A DNA stretch of 64,000 bases from Cherax quadricarinatus (GCF_038502225.1 NC_091307.1:21780673-21844672); one strand, 5' to 3'. Numbered from the stretch's first letter, positions 44,085 to 55,708 are shown. The notes: generated by a model not told the origin, from the letters alone. Numbers and translations: made by a program.

Positions 44085-44210
44085 CATGTGATGAGTTTCG
44101 AGAGTTTTTCGACTCCCAGAGGCCCGGCCTTGGGCCAGACTCGTCTGGTGCTTACCTGGTCAACCAGGCTGTTGCTGCTTAGTTGGATGTGTTGTTGCTT
44201 AGCCTCCATG
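44085..44210 (-). mobile_element. Rep-C, well preserved
   Basis: GATGAGTTTCGAGAGTTTTT CGACTCCCAGAGGCCCGGCC TTGGGCCAGACTCGTCTGGT, then CAACCAGGCTGTTGCTGCTT, matches Rep-C at 5.3 kb in reverse. Confidence 0.65.
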
Positions 44211-44419
44211 GCCACAAATAATTATGTCTTGAATTATTGACCATTGTGCAGTCGATAGGCTTTAAACTTACTAGACGTGGTAAATGCACCGATAGATGTA
44301 CAGCTTTGTGTATATTTGTGTATATATACTGGCACAGCATCTTAATTCTCATTTTAGATATTCAAACATTCTTGGTGTATGGCCTAAATGAGCCACGACT
44401 TGTTTAACGACAACTGAAG

Positions 44420-44465
44420 TAACTCACTACGTTTTCGACGTTTCGGTTCACTATCATCAGTGCTT
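44420..44465 (-). ncRNA. Truncated hammerhead-like cassette lacking stem II
   Basis: Minus strand CACTGATGATAGTGAACCGA AACGTCGAAAACG has CTGATGA and GAAACGTC only 8 nt apart, so stem II has been deleted down to a non-pairing stub. Confidence 0.35.
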
Positions 44466-45054
44466 GTAAAAACAAAAAATGTTTATGCAGTTCTCGATGT
44501 TTTTAATTTATAATTTGTGTTGGTAATAATTCACTCTCAAACATTTTTCATTAACACAATAGTATTTTACAGTCAATTAAAATCATATTCAGTAAAGGGT
44601 ATTTTAATTAATTAAAAGATTCATAAATGCAGTGAAAATTATATTGCATAGTTGGTAAAATTCTGTGTCTCTCTCATTGCATATACATTGAGAGTTTAAT
44701 TCCTGTTACAGGGAAGGTTCTTGATTGGTGGTGAACAGGTAACAGGGAGCCTTAACGACCCTCGTATATTCGATAGACTTCAAACCCCCATTAACCAACC
44801 AGTTCAGCTGTCACGAAGCTGAGAACATCAAGGCAGTATTTGTCAATGCTTATCCTGAGAGAGGGGCTGGAGTGGAGAATGGCTCTTGATTCAAGGAATT
44901 GGAGCCATCCACTCTTTCCTCAGCCTCAAGTTGATTACCTCCCAGTCCCCAGTCATTGTATAACCCCTACGGGTTTAGGATTTCTCCCATGGATGTAATA
45001 ATGCTCATTAAGCCACTGGTGTTTTCAGGCACAAAGTTGACGCTTGAAGATGAT
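44466..45054. other. AT-rich sequence with a Rep-E fragment
   Basis: 44466-44880 is AT-rich without features. 44880-45005 contains GGCTCTTGATTCAAGGAATT GGAGCC and ACCCCTACGGGTTTAGGATT TCTCCCATGGATGTAATAAT, the best Rep-E copy here. Confidence 0.5.
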
Positions 45055-45221
45055 GTATTTTCCGGCATATAAGACGCATGATAAATTAGTAATTATATTC
45101 AAGGGTTAATTACCCCCTTTACGCCAAAGCCCACCCTTGACCTTGAGCATATAAGGCCCAGGCTGATTTTCAAGGTCTTTTTTTTCGAGAAAAAAGGTGC
45201 GCCTTATATGCCGGAAAATAC
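45055..45221. mobile_element. 167-bp MITE with 24-bp TIRs
   Basis: Ends GTATTTTCCGGCATATAAGA and (reverse) GTATTTTCCGGCATATAAGG continue to 24 bp with one mismatch. A possible 3-bp target duplication GAT lies on each side. No coding capacity. The superfamily is not resolved. Confidence 0.85.
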
Positions 45222-45364
45222 GATACTTTTATTTTTCTCCCGAAAACGTCTAATTTGGTTCCTACAATATACCTGTAATATGCTGGTAGAACAATGAACA
45301 AGACACATGTGTAACACCTGTGCATGTTGCCCTTAGGTCTTAGTCATCGACTTACCTGCAGTGT

Positions 45365-45515
45365 ATACCACTGGAAGAAGGCTGAAGAGTCTTGGACAAC
45401 AAATGTTGATACAGTGTTCTCTTATTGTACAACTGGTGCCCCTGCTCTGACGAGTTTCGAGAGTTTCTCTACTCTGTGAGCCCGGCCCTGGGCCAGGCTC
45501 AGAGTAACACTGTGT
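45365..45515 (-). mobile_element. LINE-B coding fragment joined to a Rep-C fragment
   Basis: 45370-45430 in reverse encodes ENTVSTFVVQDSS-like text (LINE-B ENTISVRGPRLFNS region). 45455-45515 is Rep-C in reverse (GAGTTTCGAGAGTTTCTCTA CT...CCCGGCCCTGGGCCAGGCTC). The same order occurs around 58800-59105, so the two may be parts of one element. Confidence 0.5.
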
Positions 45516-45869
45516 TAGGTTAGTATTACGGTGTTGTAGTGGTTAATGTAATTCATAGTACAAACATAGCGGACTCAGCAAAATTCTGTTATGTATATAG
45601 CGGAGATAAGAGAGAAAGAGAGAGAGATACAGTGAAAGGAAGAGATATGGTGGAGAAGAGAGATATACAGTGAAACAGAGGGAGAGATAGGAAGGAAAAA
45701 TAAAGAAAAATTGTGACTGCAATAGGCATAACGGAAGGAGGAAGAGAGATTGAGGAGGGAGGGGGGGGGGGAAGACTAAGAATTAATGAGAATAAATGCT
45801 AGAATCGTACGAAATATAACTGAAAATTTTTAAACCCTCTCAGTGGTACTTTCAATGGTAGTTACACAA

Positions 45870-45985
45870 GAATACCTGGTAACTTCAGCTGGTCCTGACA
45901 ACTTCAGCTGGTCTTGACAATTACAGCTGTTGGTCCTGACAGCTTCAGCTGGTCTTGACAACTTCAGCTGGTTCACAGCAGTAAC
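45870..45985. repeat. 19-22 bp minisatellite (AACTTCAGCTGGTCYTGAC)n
   Basis: Five units with small insertions. The purine-rich stretch 45985-46160 after it (AAGGAAGGAAAG-like) has no gene. Confidence 0.9.
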
Positions 45986-46232
45986 TCGGACTTTCCAGAT
46001 GTAGATAGAAATGAAGGAATGAATGATGGAAGAAATGAACGAAAGAAGGGTAAAAATGGAAGGAAAGAAGGGAATAAAGATGAAAAGAATGAAGGGAGGA
46101 AAGTTGGAATAAAGGGAGGAAACATTTAAAGAAGGGAAGAAAGATGGAAGGAAGGCATCGAGGTGGACCCCCCAAATCCAATCACCAGTTAATCTTACTA
46201 TTCTCCCTCGGACGATTTTAGGCTTAGGATCC

Positions 46233-46432
<200 letters not shown>

Positions 46433-46974
46433 GCTCTCTCCCTCCCTCCTAAGCACATTTACTGCCTGCCTTTATGTCCGTACTTTTACTCCCCCCCCCC
46501 TCTTCTCTTTTCCATCATCGCCTGTACTTTCCCCTCTTCCTCCTACCTCCCCCATTCCATCAACATCCCCTTATAGGTAAACACAGTTAAAACTTCCCCA
46601 CTATGTAACTATCATATAAGAACAGAGTAGCAGCACACTGCTGACATATTCAATTTTCTACCACCTATTCTTAAATTTTCCTAGGATAAAAAAATCTCTT
46701 CTATACCATCTCTTCTTCTTCCTCGTTATTCTTTACTTCTCTTTCCGCGTGTTTTATTGCTCGTTTTGCTGTCCTGTGATAAATGGTGAGAAATTGTTGA
46801 TATTGTATCCTTTGATTTTTTTTTTAGGAACTGGAATTGTTCCACACGAGAGACTGGATATAGATAAATTGATTGTTCCACTTGAATTATAGGTTATGGA
46901 TTAACTGATGTTTTTGTGCTATAGATTAGCTAGGAATTCTTCCAGTTGAGAGACTGGTGGAACAATTCACAATC

Positions 46975-47205
46975 AACCAACAATTTGGAGAGAAAACTGA
47001 AGGCAACGTTTCGCTCCGTCGCAAATTGGTATCGAAACGTCTTCTAAATATTCCTCTCTTCAAGTTATGAATTGATAAATAATGGTAGTGAAAAAGTTAC
47101 AGACGGGGAGGACAAGTTCTGAAGTAAATTCAATAACACAATGTCAACTTTCACTCATAAGTTGGGCAAACACTCTAGAACGTTTCGCTCACAGGCTGGA
47201 CAGAC
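46975..47205. mobile_element. Decayed hammerhead-like cassette cluster
   Basis: Minus strand GACGGAGCGAAACGTTGCC (47000 region), plus strand CAAATTGGTATCGAAACGTC TTC (47018-47042) and minus strand CCTGTGAGCGAAACGTTC (about 47175-47195). Only GAAACG and part of stem II remain. A pyrimidine-rich stretch 47250-47450 follows without features. Confidence 0.35.
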
Positions 47206-47519
47206 ACAGGAGTGTGAATGGTCTGAGGTAAATAGCAGCTGCCTCAGACGAACAAGGTGTTCTGCTCTTCCCTTCATTCGTACATATATAGATGGTACCT
47301 ATGTCTCTTTCTTCGTTGTCTTCTACTTCGTTCTCCTTCAATTTTTTTCCATCTCATTTCTTCATTCCTTTTATTGTCTATTCTCCTCTCACTCTCTTTC
47401 CTGCCTCCATCTATCCTTTTCCCTGCCTCCCTCTTTCCATCGTTCAGCTGTCTTCATACTGGAAGTTTACCTGCAGAATGTTCCAACGGTCAACACCCCA
47501 GCGGACCAGTTCCAAAAAC

Positions 47520-47645
47520 AGCCCTCTCTGTGAATGACCTAATCAGTTAGGCTGTTGGTGCTATTCCCACGAAGCCCAACATAAGCATCACAGCCAGGCT
47601 GATCAGGCACTGACTTGAGGAACTTGTTTACCTCCTTGAATACAT
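47520..47645 (-). pseudogene. LINE-B C-terminal end
   Basis: Minus-strand FKEVNKFLKSVPDQPGCDAY VGL then NSTNSL matches the FKRELDRYLKSVPDQP end of LINE-B. Sequence 47646-47984 is purine-rich, with an AGGGAAGAAGTGG tandem at 47740-47825. Confidence 0.65.
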
Positions 47646-47984
47646 CCAGGAGGGAAGAAATATAGGGAAGGAGAGACGAGGTGAGGAGGGGGAGAGGAAA
47701 GAGAGATATTAATAAGCGAGAATGGAAGTGCTGAATAAGTGGAGGGAAGGGGTGAAGGGAAGGGGTGGAGGGAAGGGGTGGAGGGAAGAAGTGGAGGGAA
47801 GAAGTGGAGGGAAGAAGTGGAGTGTCGAGGAGAGGAGGGAGAGTGGCCAAGCCCTCATATAAATAACTCATAAACAATAAATTGGCGGCCTCGAGGCTCA
47901 GAATGCCTAATAAAACTATAGGAATTATGTGGTTGTTATCCCGCCTCTAAAGACGCTAGTATCAACCTTCACTTCTTAACTATG

Positions 47985-48470
47985 TTCACCCTGACCACCT
48001 GGCTCCCAGGTATTGTTCACCCTGACCACCTGGCTCCCAGGTATTGTTCACCCTGACCACCTGGCTCCCAGGTATTGTTAACCCTGACCACCTTGCTCCC
48101 AGGTATTGTTCACCCTGACCACCTGGCTCCCAGGTATTGTTCACCCTGACCACCTGGCTACCGGGTATTGTTCACCCTGACCACCTGGCTCCCAGGTATT
48201 GTTCACCCTGACCACCTGGACCTCAGGTATTGTTCACTCTGGCCACCTGGACCCCAGGTATTGTTCACCCTGGCCACCTGGACCCCAGGTATTGTTCACC
48301 CTGGCCACCTGGACCCCGGGTATTGTTCACCCTGGCCACCTGGACCCCAGGTATTGTTCACCCTGGCCACCTGTCTCCCAGATAATGTTTACACTGGCCA
48401 TCTGGCCCACAATTAATGTTTATTTTGGCCACCTTGCCAGAGTAAACTCACTCCACCTTCACCCCAGGTA
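47985..48470 (+). repeat. 31-bp minisatellite, about 14-15 units
   Basis: Unit CCCTGACCACCTGGCTCCCA GGTATTGTTCA. From about 48240 units change to CCCTGGCCACCTGGACCCCA GG, then decay at the right edge. Open frames up to 90 codons are artefacts. Confidence 0.93.
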
Positions 48471-48678
48471 ATGTTTATATTTTTTTTTCAGGTAATCAGG
48501 GAGTGTGTGAGCTGGTTCTCTCTCCTCTGCCCATCAGGTAAACACCGTGTGAGCTGATCTCATTTGCCTTCTTTATTTGATATTGTAAACCCAAAATTAC
48601 TCCTCAAGAATACGAATGCATAGTTGAAAAAAAAAATTAAGGCAGAAAGATAAAAAAAAAATGGAGGAGGAAAACGAC

Positions 48679-48830
<152 letters not shown>

Positions 48831-49325
48831 TTTATACAAGTACATGACACAACTAATACAGACCTATTTGTGCAAGACAGGTATACAATACCGACAAGAT
48901 GAAAGTTAAGACACTTGTGCAACCTCTGGTTATCTGGTTATTTTGCATATAGTTCTTCGTATTTCTTATTATGTCCAAGAATCTGTATTGATAAAGCCAC
49001 TGGATGGCGAAACGTCTACAATAAAGATAACCAGATGTTGCACAAGTGTCTTAATTTTCATCAATACAGACCTAGTTGGTATCACTGATATACTGTATAG
49101 AAAGCTCCTGGTTTGTAGCGCATTTCGCGCAAGTTAGGTTAATCTTGCCTCCCAGGATGCGACCCACAACAGTCCGCTAACACCCAGGTACCCACTTTCT
49201 GCTAGGTGAGAAGGGACAGCAGGTATCAGGAAACATGACCAACGTTATACCAGTGGCGGAGATGGATCCCGGATCCCCTAGTGTGTGAGCTGAGGACGCT
49301 GCCTACCAAGTCACGAAGGGAGGCT
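48831..49325 (-). mobile_element. tRNA-derived SINE split by a hammerhead-like cassette
   Basis: Minus strand: tRNA-like head at 49325-49240 (CTCAGCTCACACACTAGGGG anticodon arm, GATCCGGGATCCATCTCCGC degraded box B), body CTGTTGTGGGTCGCATCCTG GG, then 3' part TATACAGTATATCAGTGATA. It is interrupted at 48905-49060 by a cassette, then ends beside the trinucleotide tail. Same family as 49811-50187. Confidence 0.65.
48905..49060 (+). mobile_element. Inverted-repeat PLE tail with damaged hammerhead
   Basis: AAGACACTTGTGCAACCTCT GGTTATC (48907-48933) and GATAACCAGATGTTGCACAA GTGTCTT (49026-49052) are inverted copies of the PLE tail. Between them 48987-49023 reads TTGATAAAGCCACTGGATGG CGAAACGTCTACAATA: stem II GCCA/TGGC, GAAACGT and CAATA survive but the CTGATGA box is TTGATAA. 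Confidence 0.55.
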
Positions 49326-49599
49326 ACAGAGATACATGGCAGTGGAACACGGTGAGACTCGGTAAACCAGTTATGTCATCCATCAGGTCAAGGATACGAC
49401 AGCCAGAGTGCAGTCTGTATTATAGACAACAAGGATGGTATTACAGGATGGTACAGTACACAAGATGTACTAACAAAGCCCATTAATTCACCAGTCAAAA
49501 TCTAACAAGAAATAATAGTAACAGAGATAATTGTATAGACGAGCTCTTTACAAAGATAAATACAGTGTTTGGAAGGTTCACAGACAAAGTACGTTTGCG

Positions 49600-49712
49600 T
49601 GCAGCCAGCAGCAACAGCCTGGTTGATCAGGCTCTGATCCACCAGGAGGCCTGGTCACAGACCGGGCCGCGGGGGCGTTGACTCCCGGAACTCTCTCCAG
49701 GTAAACTCCAGG
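49600..49712 (+). mobile_element. LINE-B 3'-terminal fragment, good copy
   Basis: CAGCAACAGCCTGGTTGATC AGGCTCTGATCCACCAGGAG GCCTGGTCACAGACCGGGCC GCGGGGGCGTTGACTCCCGG and the end TCTCCAGGTAAACTCCAGGT. This is the clearest version of the LINE-B tail. Confidence 0.65.
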
Positions 49713-49810
49713 TATATAGACGTCAGAGTACATATATGACAGGAAGGACTAGGACTGTGTGTAAGAACCTAAATATGTTGTACAGAACTGTTTAAATCAT
49801 GCCACCAAGC

Positions 49811-50120
49811 CTTGGTGCCCCGTGGCCTGGTGGCAAAAGCTCTCGCTTCACAAGGTGAGGGTCCGGGTTCGATTTCCGGCCAAGGGGTGGAAACATTGGA
49901 CGTGTTTCCTTACACCGGTTGTCTGTGTTTACCCATTAGTAAAATGAGTACCTGGGTGTTAGTCGACTGGTGTGGGTCGCATCTTGGGAGAAAACTGACC
50001 TAATTTACCCGAAATGCTCAGCATAACAAACGTTCTATATAGTAGTATGTCATTGATGTCAGCTATGGTCTGTATACCTTGTACATGTACTTGTAGTAAA
50101 TGAAGATATTATTATTATTA

Positions 50121-50184
<64 letters not shown>

Positions 50185-50187
50185 TTC
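49811..50187 (+). mobile_element. Full-length tRNA-derived SINE with (ATT)n tail
   Basis: Head: GTGGCCTGGTGGCAAAAGCT (box A), CTCGCTTCACAAGGTGAG (tRNA-Val-like anticodon arm with an extra base), GGGTTCGATTTCCGGCC (box B). Body: GGAAACATTGGACGTGTTTC, AGTACCTGGGTGTTAGTCGA CTGGTGTGGGTCGCATC, GTACATGTACTTGTAG. Tail: about 75 bp ATT. Transcription would be by RNA polymerase III from boxes A and B, with mobilisation by a partner LINE. Confidence 0.82.
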
Positions 50188-50189
50188 GA

Positions 50190-50569
50190 TGAAGGCCTCT
50201 CCGTGCTCTGTTCAGTTTTGGATGAGCTGTTTCATTTAAGTTTACAAAAAAATCGCTGCCTACGGAGGAGTTTCAAGAGAGTTTACTGTAGCAAAAACAC
50301 TGGGCGGTTAAGTGGAGAGAAAGAATCTGATAATTAAACTTATTAAGTAGGCTGAGGAGGTCGAGTTGTTGAGGCTGTTAGGATATTTAGAGAAGATGGA
50401 GCAAAATAGGATGACTAAGAGGGTGTATAAATCTGGGCTGTTTGGAGGGACGGGGTACAGGTGATTTTTGAGTTCTAGGAGGTGGTACATCCAACTGCTT
50501 TTTGTTAGTGTGTTAAATAGGAGTGGAGACGAGTGTACTATTTTTTTTGTGTGTCGTTGGAGTATGGGC
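50190..50569. other. No recognised gene
   Basis: A 138-codon minus-strand frame (50724-50308) overlaps Rep-F on one side and has no recognisable domain on the other. Its N-terminal part CNISTRPSQRRHCTSHLQDS S also occurs translated from Rep-F at 4.5 kb, so it is repeat-derived. Confidence 0.45.
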
Positions 50570-50800
50570 AAAGTGATGTTTGTGAAGGGGTTCAAGGAAA
50601 ACCAGGTATCTAGACTTGAGTCCTGGAGGTGGGAAGTACAGTGCCTGCGCTGTGAAGGACGGGTAGAGATGTTACATTTCGAATGGTCATCTGAATTGTG
50701 ATGTCTGCACGCTTCTGAAAACACAGTAATTACGTGAGTGATGGTGAAGGTGTTTCCTCTCTTTTTCCGGTCACTCTACTCACTGGGAGACTGCCAGTGT
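50570..50800 (+). mobile_element. Dispersed repeat Rep-F
   Basis: Same block order as 4435-4655: GTGAAGGGGTTCAAGGAAAA, GACTTGAGTCCTGGAGGTGG, GTACAGTGCCTGCGCTGTGA, TGATGGTGAAGGTGTTTCC, TCACTGGGAGACTGCCAGTG TG and an A-rich end. Confidence 0.65.
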
Positions 50801-50915
50801 GTTAAAAAAAAGGCACCTTCAGTAACGGCAGAGAAATTCGGGGAACAGATATGGAACACAGCGGCCATGAAATGTTATGAATTATTAAAATAGTCACGAA
50901 CATTGAATCTTCTAG

Positions 50916-51529
<614 letters not shown>

Positions 51530-51700
51530 GAAAACGCAATTTGGGATTACAAGTCCGTCGCCTTAGGCCACTGAACCACAGAGGGTCATAAAGCTTTCCT
51601 AACCACTGTGGTTCAGTAGACTAAAGTGATGGGCTGGTAATTCAAGATAGCTGGTTCAAATCCCGACCACTCCATTGAATTGTAATATTCACTCGTTGTG
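51530..51700. mobile_element. Head-to-head pair of tRNA-derived SINE heads (Thr-like)
   Basis: Right copy (+): CACTGTGGTTCAGTAGACTA (box A), GGGCTGGTAATTCA anticodon arm, GCTGGTTCAAATCCCGACCA (box B). Left copy (-): CTGTGGTTCAGTGGCCTAAG GCGACGGACTTGTAATCCC with box B decayed to TTTTCAAATCACG. The two heads face each other across about 20 bp at 51590-51605. Both end in ATTGAATTG flanks. Sequence 51701-52244 holds no recognised gene. Confidence 0.65.
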
Positions 51701-52244
51701 GCTTTTCACCAGTACACTAGAATGACACTACAGATCTTAACAGAGTGTTAAGAGCTACGTCTGTATGTTTATAACGAAGATACTATACCGCAACTCAGTT
51801 TTAAAAATTTTCTGTAAATAATTTTGCTAGCTTGAGGGACCGATTACCTCTTCTTCTACAGTCTTCGTTTATGTGACAGCAGATACAGTGGAAAGTAAAG
51901 ATGCTGTGATCAGTCCATTATTCTTGAAGAAATGGAGGGAATGGATTAGTTCGAAGTCTTCACGCCGAAGTTGCTTCCTACGAAAGCCGGAGATTCCAAG
52001 TCCCATACTTGTTAAAAGACCCACTATAAAGCAAGGGTGCAAAGAGAACACCTAGAGGTAAGCCAGTGTAGAATGACCAAGACTTTCTAACACCTTCCCT
52101 TCACACAGAAATAAAATTGTCAATAGACCCGATGGAAATTAATACACCTCTGCTCCATTCCACGCTGTTCATCTTCTCTGCATATACATCCCTATCGCCC
52201 TTTTTTTAATTTTCTTCCACCATACCATCCCTCATTCTTCCCTT

Positions 52245-52330
52245 CAAGAGGTGAACCTTGACGCTGATTGGTGATTCTTGATCCAAGGAATTGACGCCAT
52301 CTTTCCGTTGGTTCAGGCCTGTGTGTGTAC
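52245..52330 (+). mobile_element. Rep-E fragment
   Basis: TGGTGATTCTTGATCCAAGG AATTGACGCCATCTTTCC matches the Rep-E start at 44.88 kb. A CCCACCCAC-rich stretch (52370-52460) follows. Confidence 0.5.
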
Positions 52331-52639
52331 CAACATTCTTCTGCCCACAAATTTAAACACGCCTATTCTCAAATCCACCCACCCACCCTCCTACCTGAAA
52401 TTCACAACCACCCACACCAGCCCACCCACCCACTTGTACACCCACCTACCTTCCCATTTAACCACCTCCCTACCTGGAAGGAAACCTTTGAAGCTGCCTC
52501 AACTGATGATTCCTAAATGGAATACTTGATGTCTTCATTGCTCTATTGCAGTCTCTCAGCTCAGACTGACACGTTTCATCACCTAGTATGAGCCTTATCC
52601 CGTGTGATGGAATATAACAGGGAATCGCAGCTATCTTTT

Positions 52640-52720
52640 ATTCCTTTGTTACCATCATATGAGCCCTGTTCACAGACCGGGCCGCGGGGGCGTTGACCCC
52701 CGAAACCCTCTCCAGGTATG
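52640..52720 (+). mobile_element. LINE-B 3'-terminal fragment
   Basis: CACAGACCGGGCCGCGGGGG CGTTGACCCCCGAAACCCTC TCCAGG. It lies head-on to the reverse copy at 52790-52985. Confidence 0.6.
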
Positions 52721-52789
52721 TTAAATACCGTAAAAGAGCATTGCTGGCTACAACGCTGGTATATGGCAAGAAAAAGTCCTGCAAGAATG

Positions 52790-52985
52790 CTTCCGAGGGT
52801 CAACGCCCCCCGCGGCCCGGCCCCAGACCAGGTTTCCTAGTGGATCAAGGTAGGATCAACCAGGATGTTATTGCCTTCCGCATGCAGTTCAGAGTATGAG
52901 CCACAGCCCGGCTTATCAAGCATTGATTTGAGAAGCTTGTCAAGTTCCCTCTTGAAGACGGCCAGAGGTTTGTTGAGGTAGACAA
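52790..52985 (-). pseudogene. LINE-B C-terminal end plus tail
   Basis: Minus-strand YLNKPLAVFKRELDKLLKSM LDKPGCGSYSELHAEGN, stop near 52838, then the LINE-B tail (52790-52835, CCCCCGCGG core). Matches INKPLAAFKRELDRYLKSVP DQP of the 62.4-kb copy; this defines how coding end and tail join. Confidence 0.7.
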
Positions 52986-52994
52986 TGCAAGACA

Positions 52995-53200
52995 GAAATT
53001 GGATTGAGACGACGTTTCGCTTGTGTAACAAGCGAGGAAACCTGTCACGCAGTAGAAACGTTGTCTTAATAAACGTTATATTCTGTTAATAACCGTCGTG
53101 AATATTAGTACAATATGTCATTTAAGGCATGTTATTGAAAGACGTTTCGCTCACTTGTGACTTTATTCTCGCCGTGATAATTGTCCTTAGTGGACGAAAA
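52995..53200. mobile_element. Cluster of decayed hammerhead-like cassettes
   Basis: Minus strand 53005-53035: GCTTGT-TAC-ACAAGC-GAAACGTCGTC, a perfect 6-bp stem II and intact GAAACG, with the CTGANGA box deleted. Plus strand 53043-53065: GTAGAAACGTTGTC. Minus strand 53135-53175: AATAAAGTCACAAGTGAGCG AAACGTCTTTCAATAA. The tail AATAAACGTTAT and CAATAA elements persist. Confidence 0.5.
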
Positions 53201-54034
53201 GTCTTTATAATAAAAGGCTGTAAACTACATTTGTGATTTATTCGTATAGTTTTATAAATATTTATCCCAGCTCAGACTTGTACCCCCGTGCGGGTGTTTC
53301 ACCACCTCCCTCCCCTCTCACAACAGTTACTGCCCCATTATGGGCAGTAATTGCCCTATTCAACATCGCAAGTAACTTAATGGAAAAGGGCAAGCGGAGG
53401 CATATACAAAGTTGTGTATACCGTTAATGAGGAACACCTGGTGGGATCCCCATAAGAAGGGGTGTGGGGTCCCATAAGGTCTGGAAGGATGGGTAAGATG
53501 GGGTTTTGGGGTCCCACAAGGTCTGGAGGGATGGGTAGTTTCTCTAGAGGACCGTGAGGAATCTTACCTCGAGAACTAGAAGAACTCACAGGTAAGGATC
53601 CACAAGGAGTGAGGCGGGAGTGAGGATAAATAATGAATAGGTGGGAGAGAGGAAAAGGCTACTGAAAAAGGAAAAGATCCGGGGCTAGGCCCAGCAGCAA
53701 AGGCATTGTAAAACTTGTGCTCAAGACGAGACGAGACCTGTCGGAAAGGGTCTTGTAATTAGGGCAGCTTTGAGGAAGGAAGGGTCTTAAGGGTTTTTAA
53801 GGGTTGCGGAAGGAAGGCAAGAACAGGGGTCTTCCTGAAATACTTAGAGTTCTGAGGTTTCTTCCTTGACATCTGTAAGTCTTTCCTTGTTAGTTAAAAG
53901 GACACAGATGCAACTATTGTTGCATTGGCAATCCTACCATTATTACCCAAGTCTTTCCTTGCTTTATGGGACCCCTCTTCCTTAGGGTTGAGATTGATTT
54001 CTGTGTGCCAAACAAAGGTTCCTGTATTCTTTGG
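53201..54034. other. No recognised gene; weak ~45-bp duplication
   Basis: GGGGTCCCATAAGGTCTGGA AGGATGGGTA is repeated at 53466 and 53507 (approximately). The remainder is unassigned. Confidence 0.45.
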
Positions 54035-54180
54035 AAGTTCTTGAGTACTGACAGGAGTCTCAGAGTAGCAGAGGTTTTTCCTGAGTATAGAAGGAGGTTT
54101 CTTAGTCCGTGAGGCCCTAGAGGACTGGGAATGTTCTTGAGTACTGGAGGCGTCCTTGAGTACTTGGGGTGTTCCTGGAT
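54035..54180. repeat. Degenerate tandem (TTCTTGAGTACTGG)n
   Basis: CTTGAGTACT recurs at about 54039, 54133 and 54153 with related GAGTATAGAAGGAG units between. Confidence 0.6.
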
Positions 54181-54489
54181 GTACCAGAACCTACTATATT
54201 TTTGTCATCAGTACTTGGAAGCAAGTGTCTGAAAGTGGCTCTTTTTCAGGTAGACACACACAGACAGACAGACAGAAAAGAGAAAAAGTGGAAAGGGTTA
54301 GAGGGAAGGCAGAGGTAGAGAGTGGACGAGAAGTAGGAAGGTGGGAGGAGAGGGGGCGTGGAGCTGGGTAATTCATGTATATAATCATGGTAGAATAAGC
54401 GAGTTTATCCTCACACCTGGTGGCATGCAATCACCAGTCCTCTACACGCACACATAACAAGCCCAAGCCCGTACTCACACTACCACCAG

Positions 54490-54690
54490 CCCTAGGCAAA
54501 GGCAGGTAAGAAGACCAGTCCAACACACAGACCTCCACCAGCCCTCTACATGGGCAGGTAAGAAGCCCAGCTCAACACACACCTCCACCAGCTCTCTACA
54601 TGGGCAGGTAAGAAGCCCAGCTCAACACTCACACCTCCACCGGCTCTCTACATGGGCAGGTAAGAAGCCCACCTCAACACTCACACCTCC
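54490..54690 (+). repeat. ~51-bp tandem repeat with splice-donor-like CAGGTAAGAAG, 4 units
   Basis: CTACATGGGCAGGTAAGAAG CCCAGCTCAACACTCACACC TCCACCAG-type units. The CAGGTAAG matches a 5' splice consensus in every unit, but no exon is supported. Sequence 54691-55430 contains an AGGAGGAGC-rich stretch at 54893-55015 and no gene. Confidence 0.85.
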
Positions 54691-55426
54691 ATCACATACC
54701 ATTACCCCCACAAATGAAACGTTTCGCGCATGCGAAGTTTCAAGGAAAATATGGCCACCTAAGATACACTTTTCAATTGGAGAAACTGTGTGGAAATTGT
54801 TGGTGCCACTGAGATAGTTACACTGATTACGTGAGCATAAAATTGTTTGATGTGTTGTTAGGGTGTTGTTGGTGTGCCCCGGGCAGTGCTAAGGACGCAG
54901 GAGGAGCTGCAGGAAGAAGAGGGGAAGTAGCAGGAGGAGGAGCAGGAGTAGAGAAGGAAGATGAGAGGGAGCAGGAGGAAGAGGAGAAGAAGCAACATCA
55001 ACAGGAGGAATAGGAGCAAGAAGATAAATAGGGACGAGAGCAAAGGGGTTTAAAAAAAGGATAGAAGGAAGATAAGGAGAAGGAGAATAAGGAAAATGAT
55101 ATAATCAGGGTGTAGACGATACTCAGGCCAGAAAGAGAGACACAAAGAAAAAGAAAGAATAAAGAGAGGCCCAAGACGAAAACAATCACAGAAACACTAG
55201 AAAGGATGGCTACAAAGTATTTTTTTTTTTTTGTAATCTTTGGGTAGCAAGTGGAACTAACTAGATGAAGAGTTGATGGAGACAAACTATTACACAGCAT
55301 CAGGAGTAGGTATGATCGAGTCCAAGAATTGGTAATGCCGGCCAATGAGAGTTAAGAGGCAGGGTCAAAAGATATGAATCGACCCCTTCAAGCAGAACAG
55401 AGCCATTTGAATATTTTCTTCCCTTA

Positions 55427-55430
<4 letters not shown>

Positions 55431-55457
<27 letters not shown>

Positions 55458-55554
55458 CACATACACACATACACACATACACACATACACACATACACAC
55501 ACATACACACACACATACATACACACATACACACACACACACACACATACACAC

Positions 55555-55585
<31 letters not shown>

Positions 55586-55603
55586 TACACACATACACAC
55601 ACA

Positions 55604-55635
<32 letters not shown>

Positions 55636-55643
55636 TACACACA

Positions 55644-55708
<65 letters not shown>

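Noticed and set aside
49811..49880. Functional tRNA-Val gene
   Set aside because: The anticodon arm has an extra base, the acceptor stem does not pair, and the tRNA-like part continues into a shared SINE body; the same applies to 20660-20728, 43790-43885 and 51530-51700.
54893..55015. Glu/Lys-rich short protein
   Set aside because: Derives from an AGGAGGAGC-type low-complexity stretch without further coding signals.
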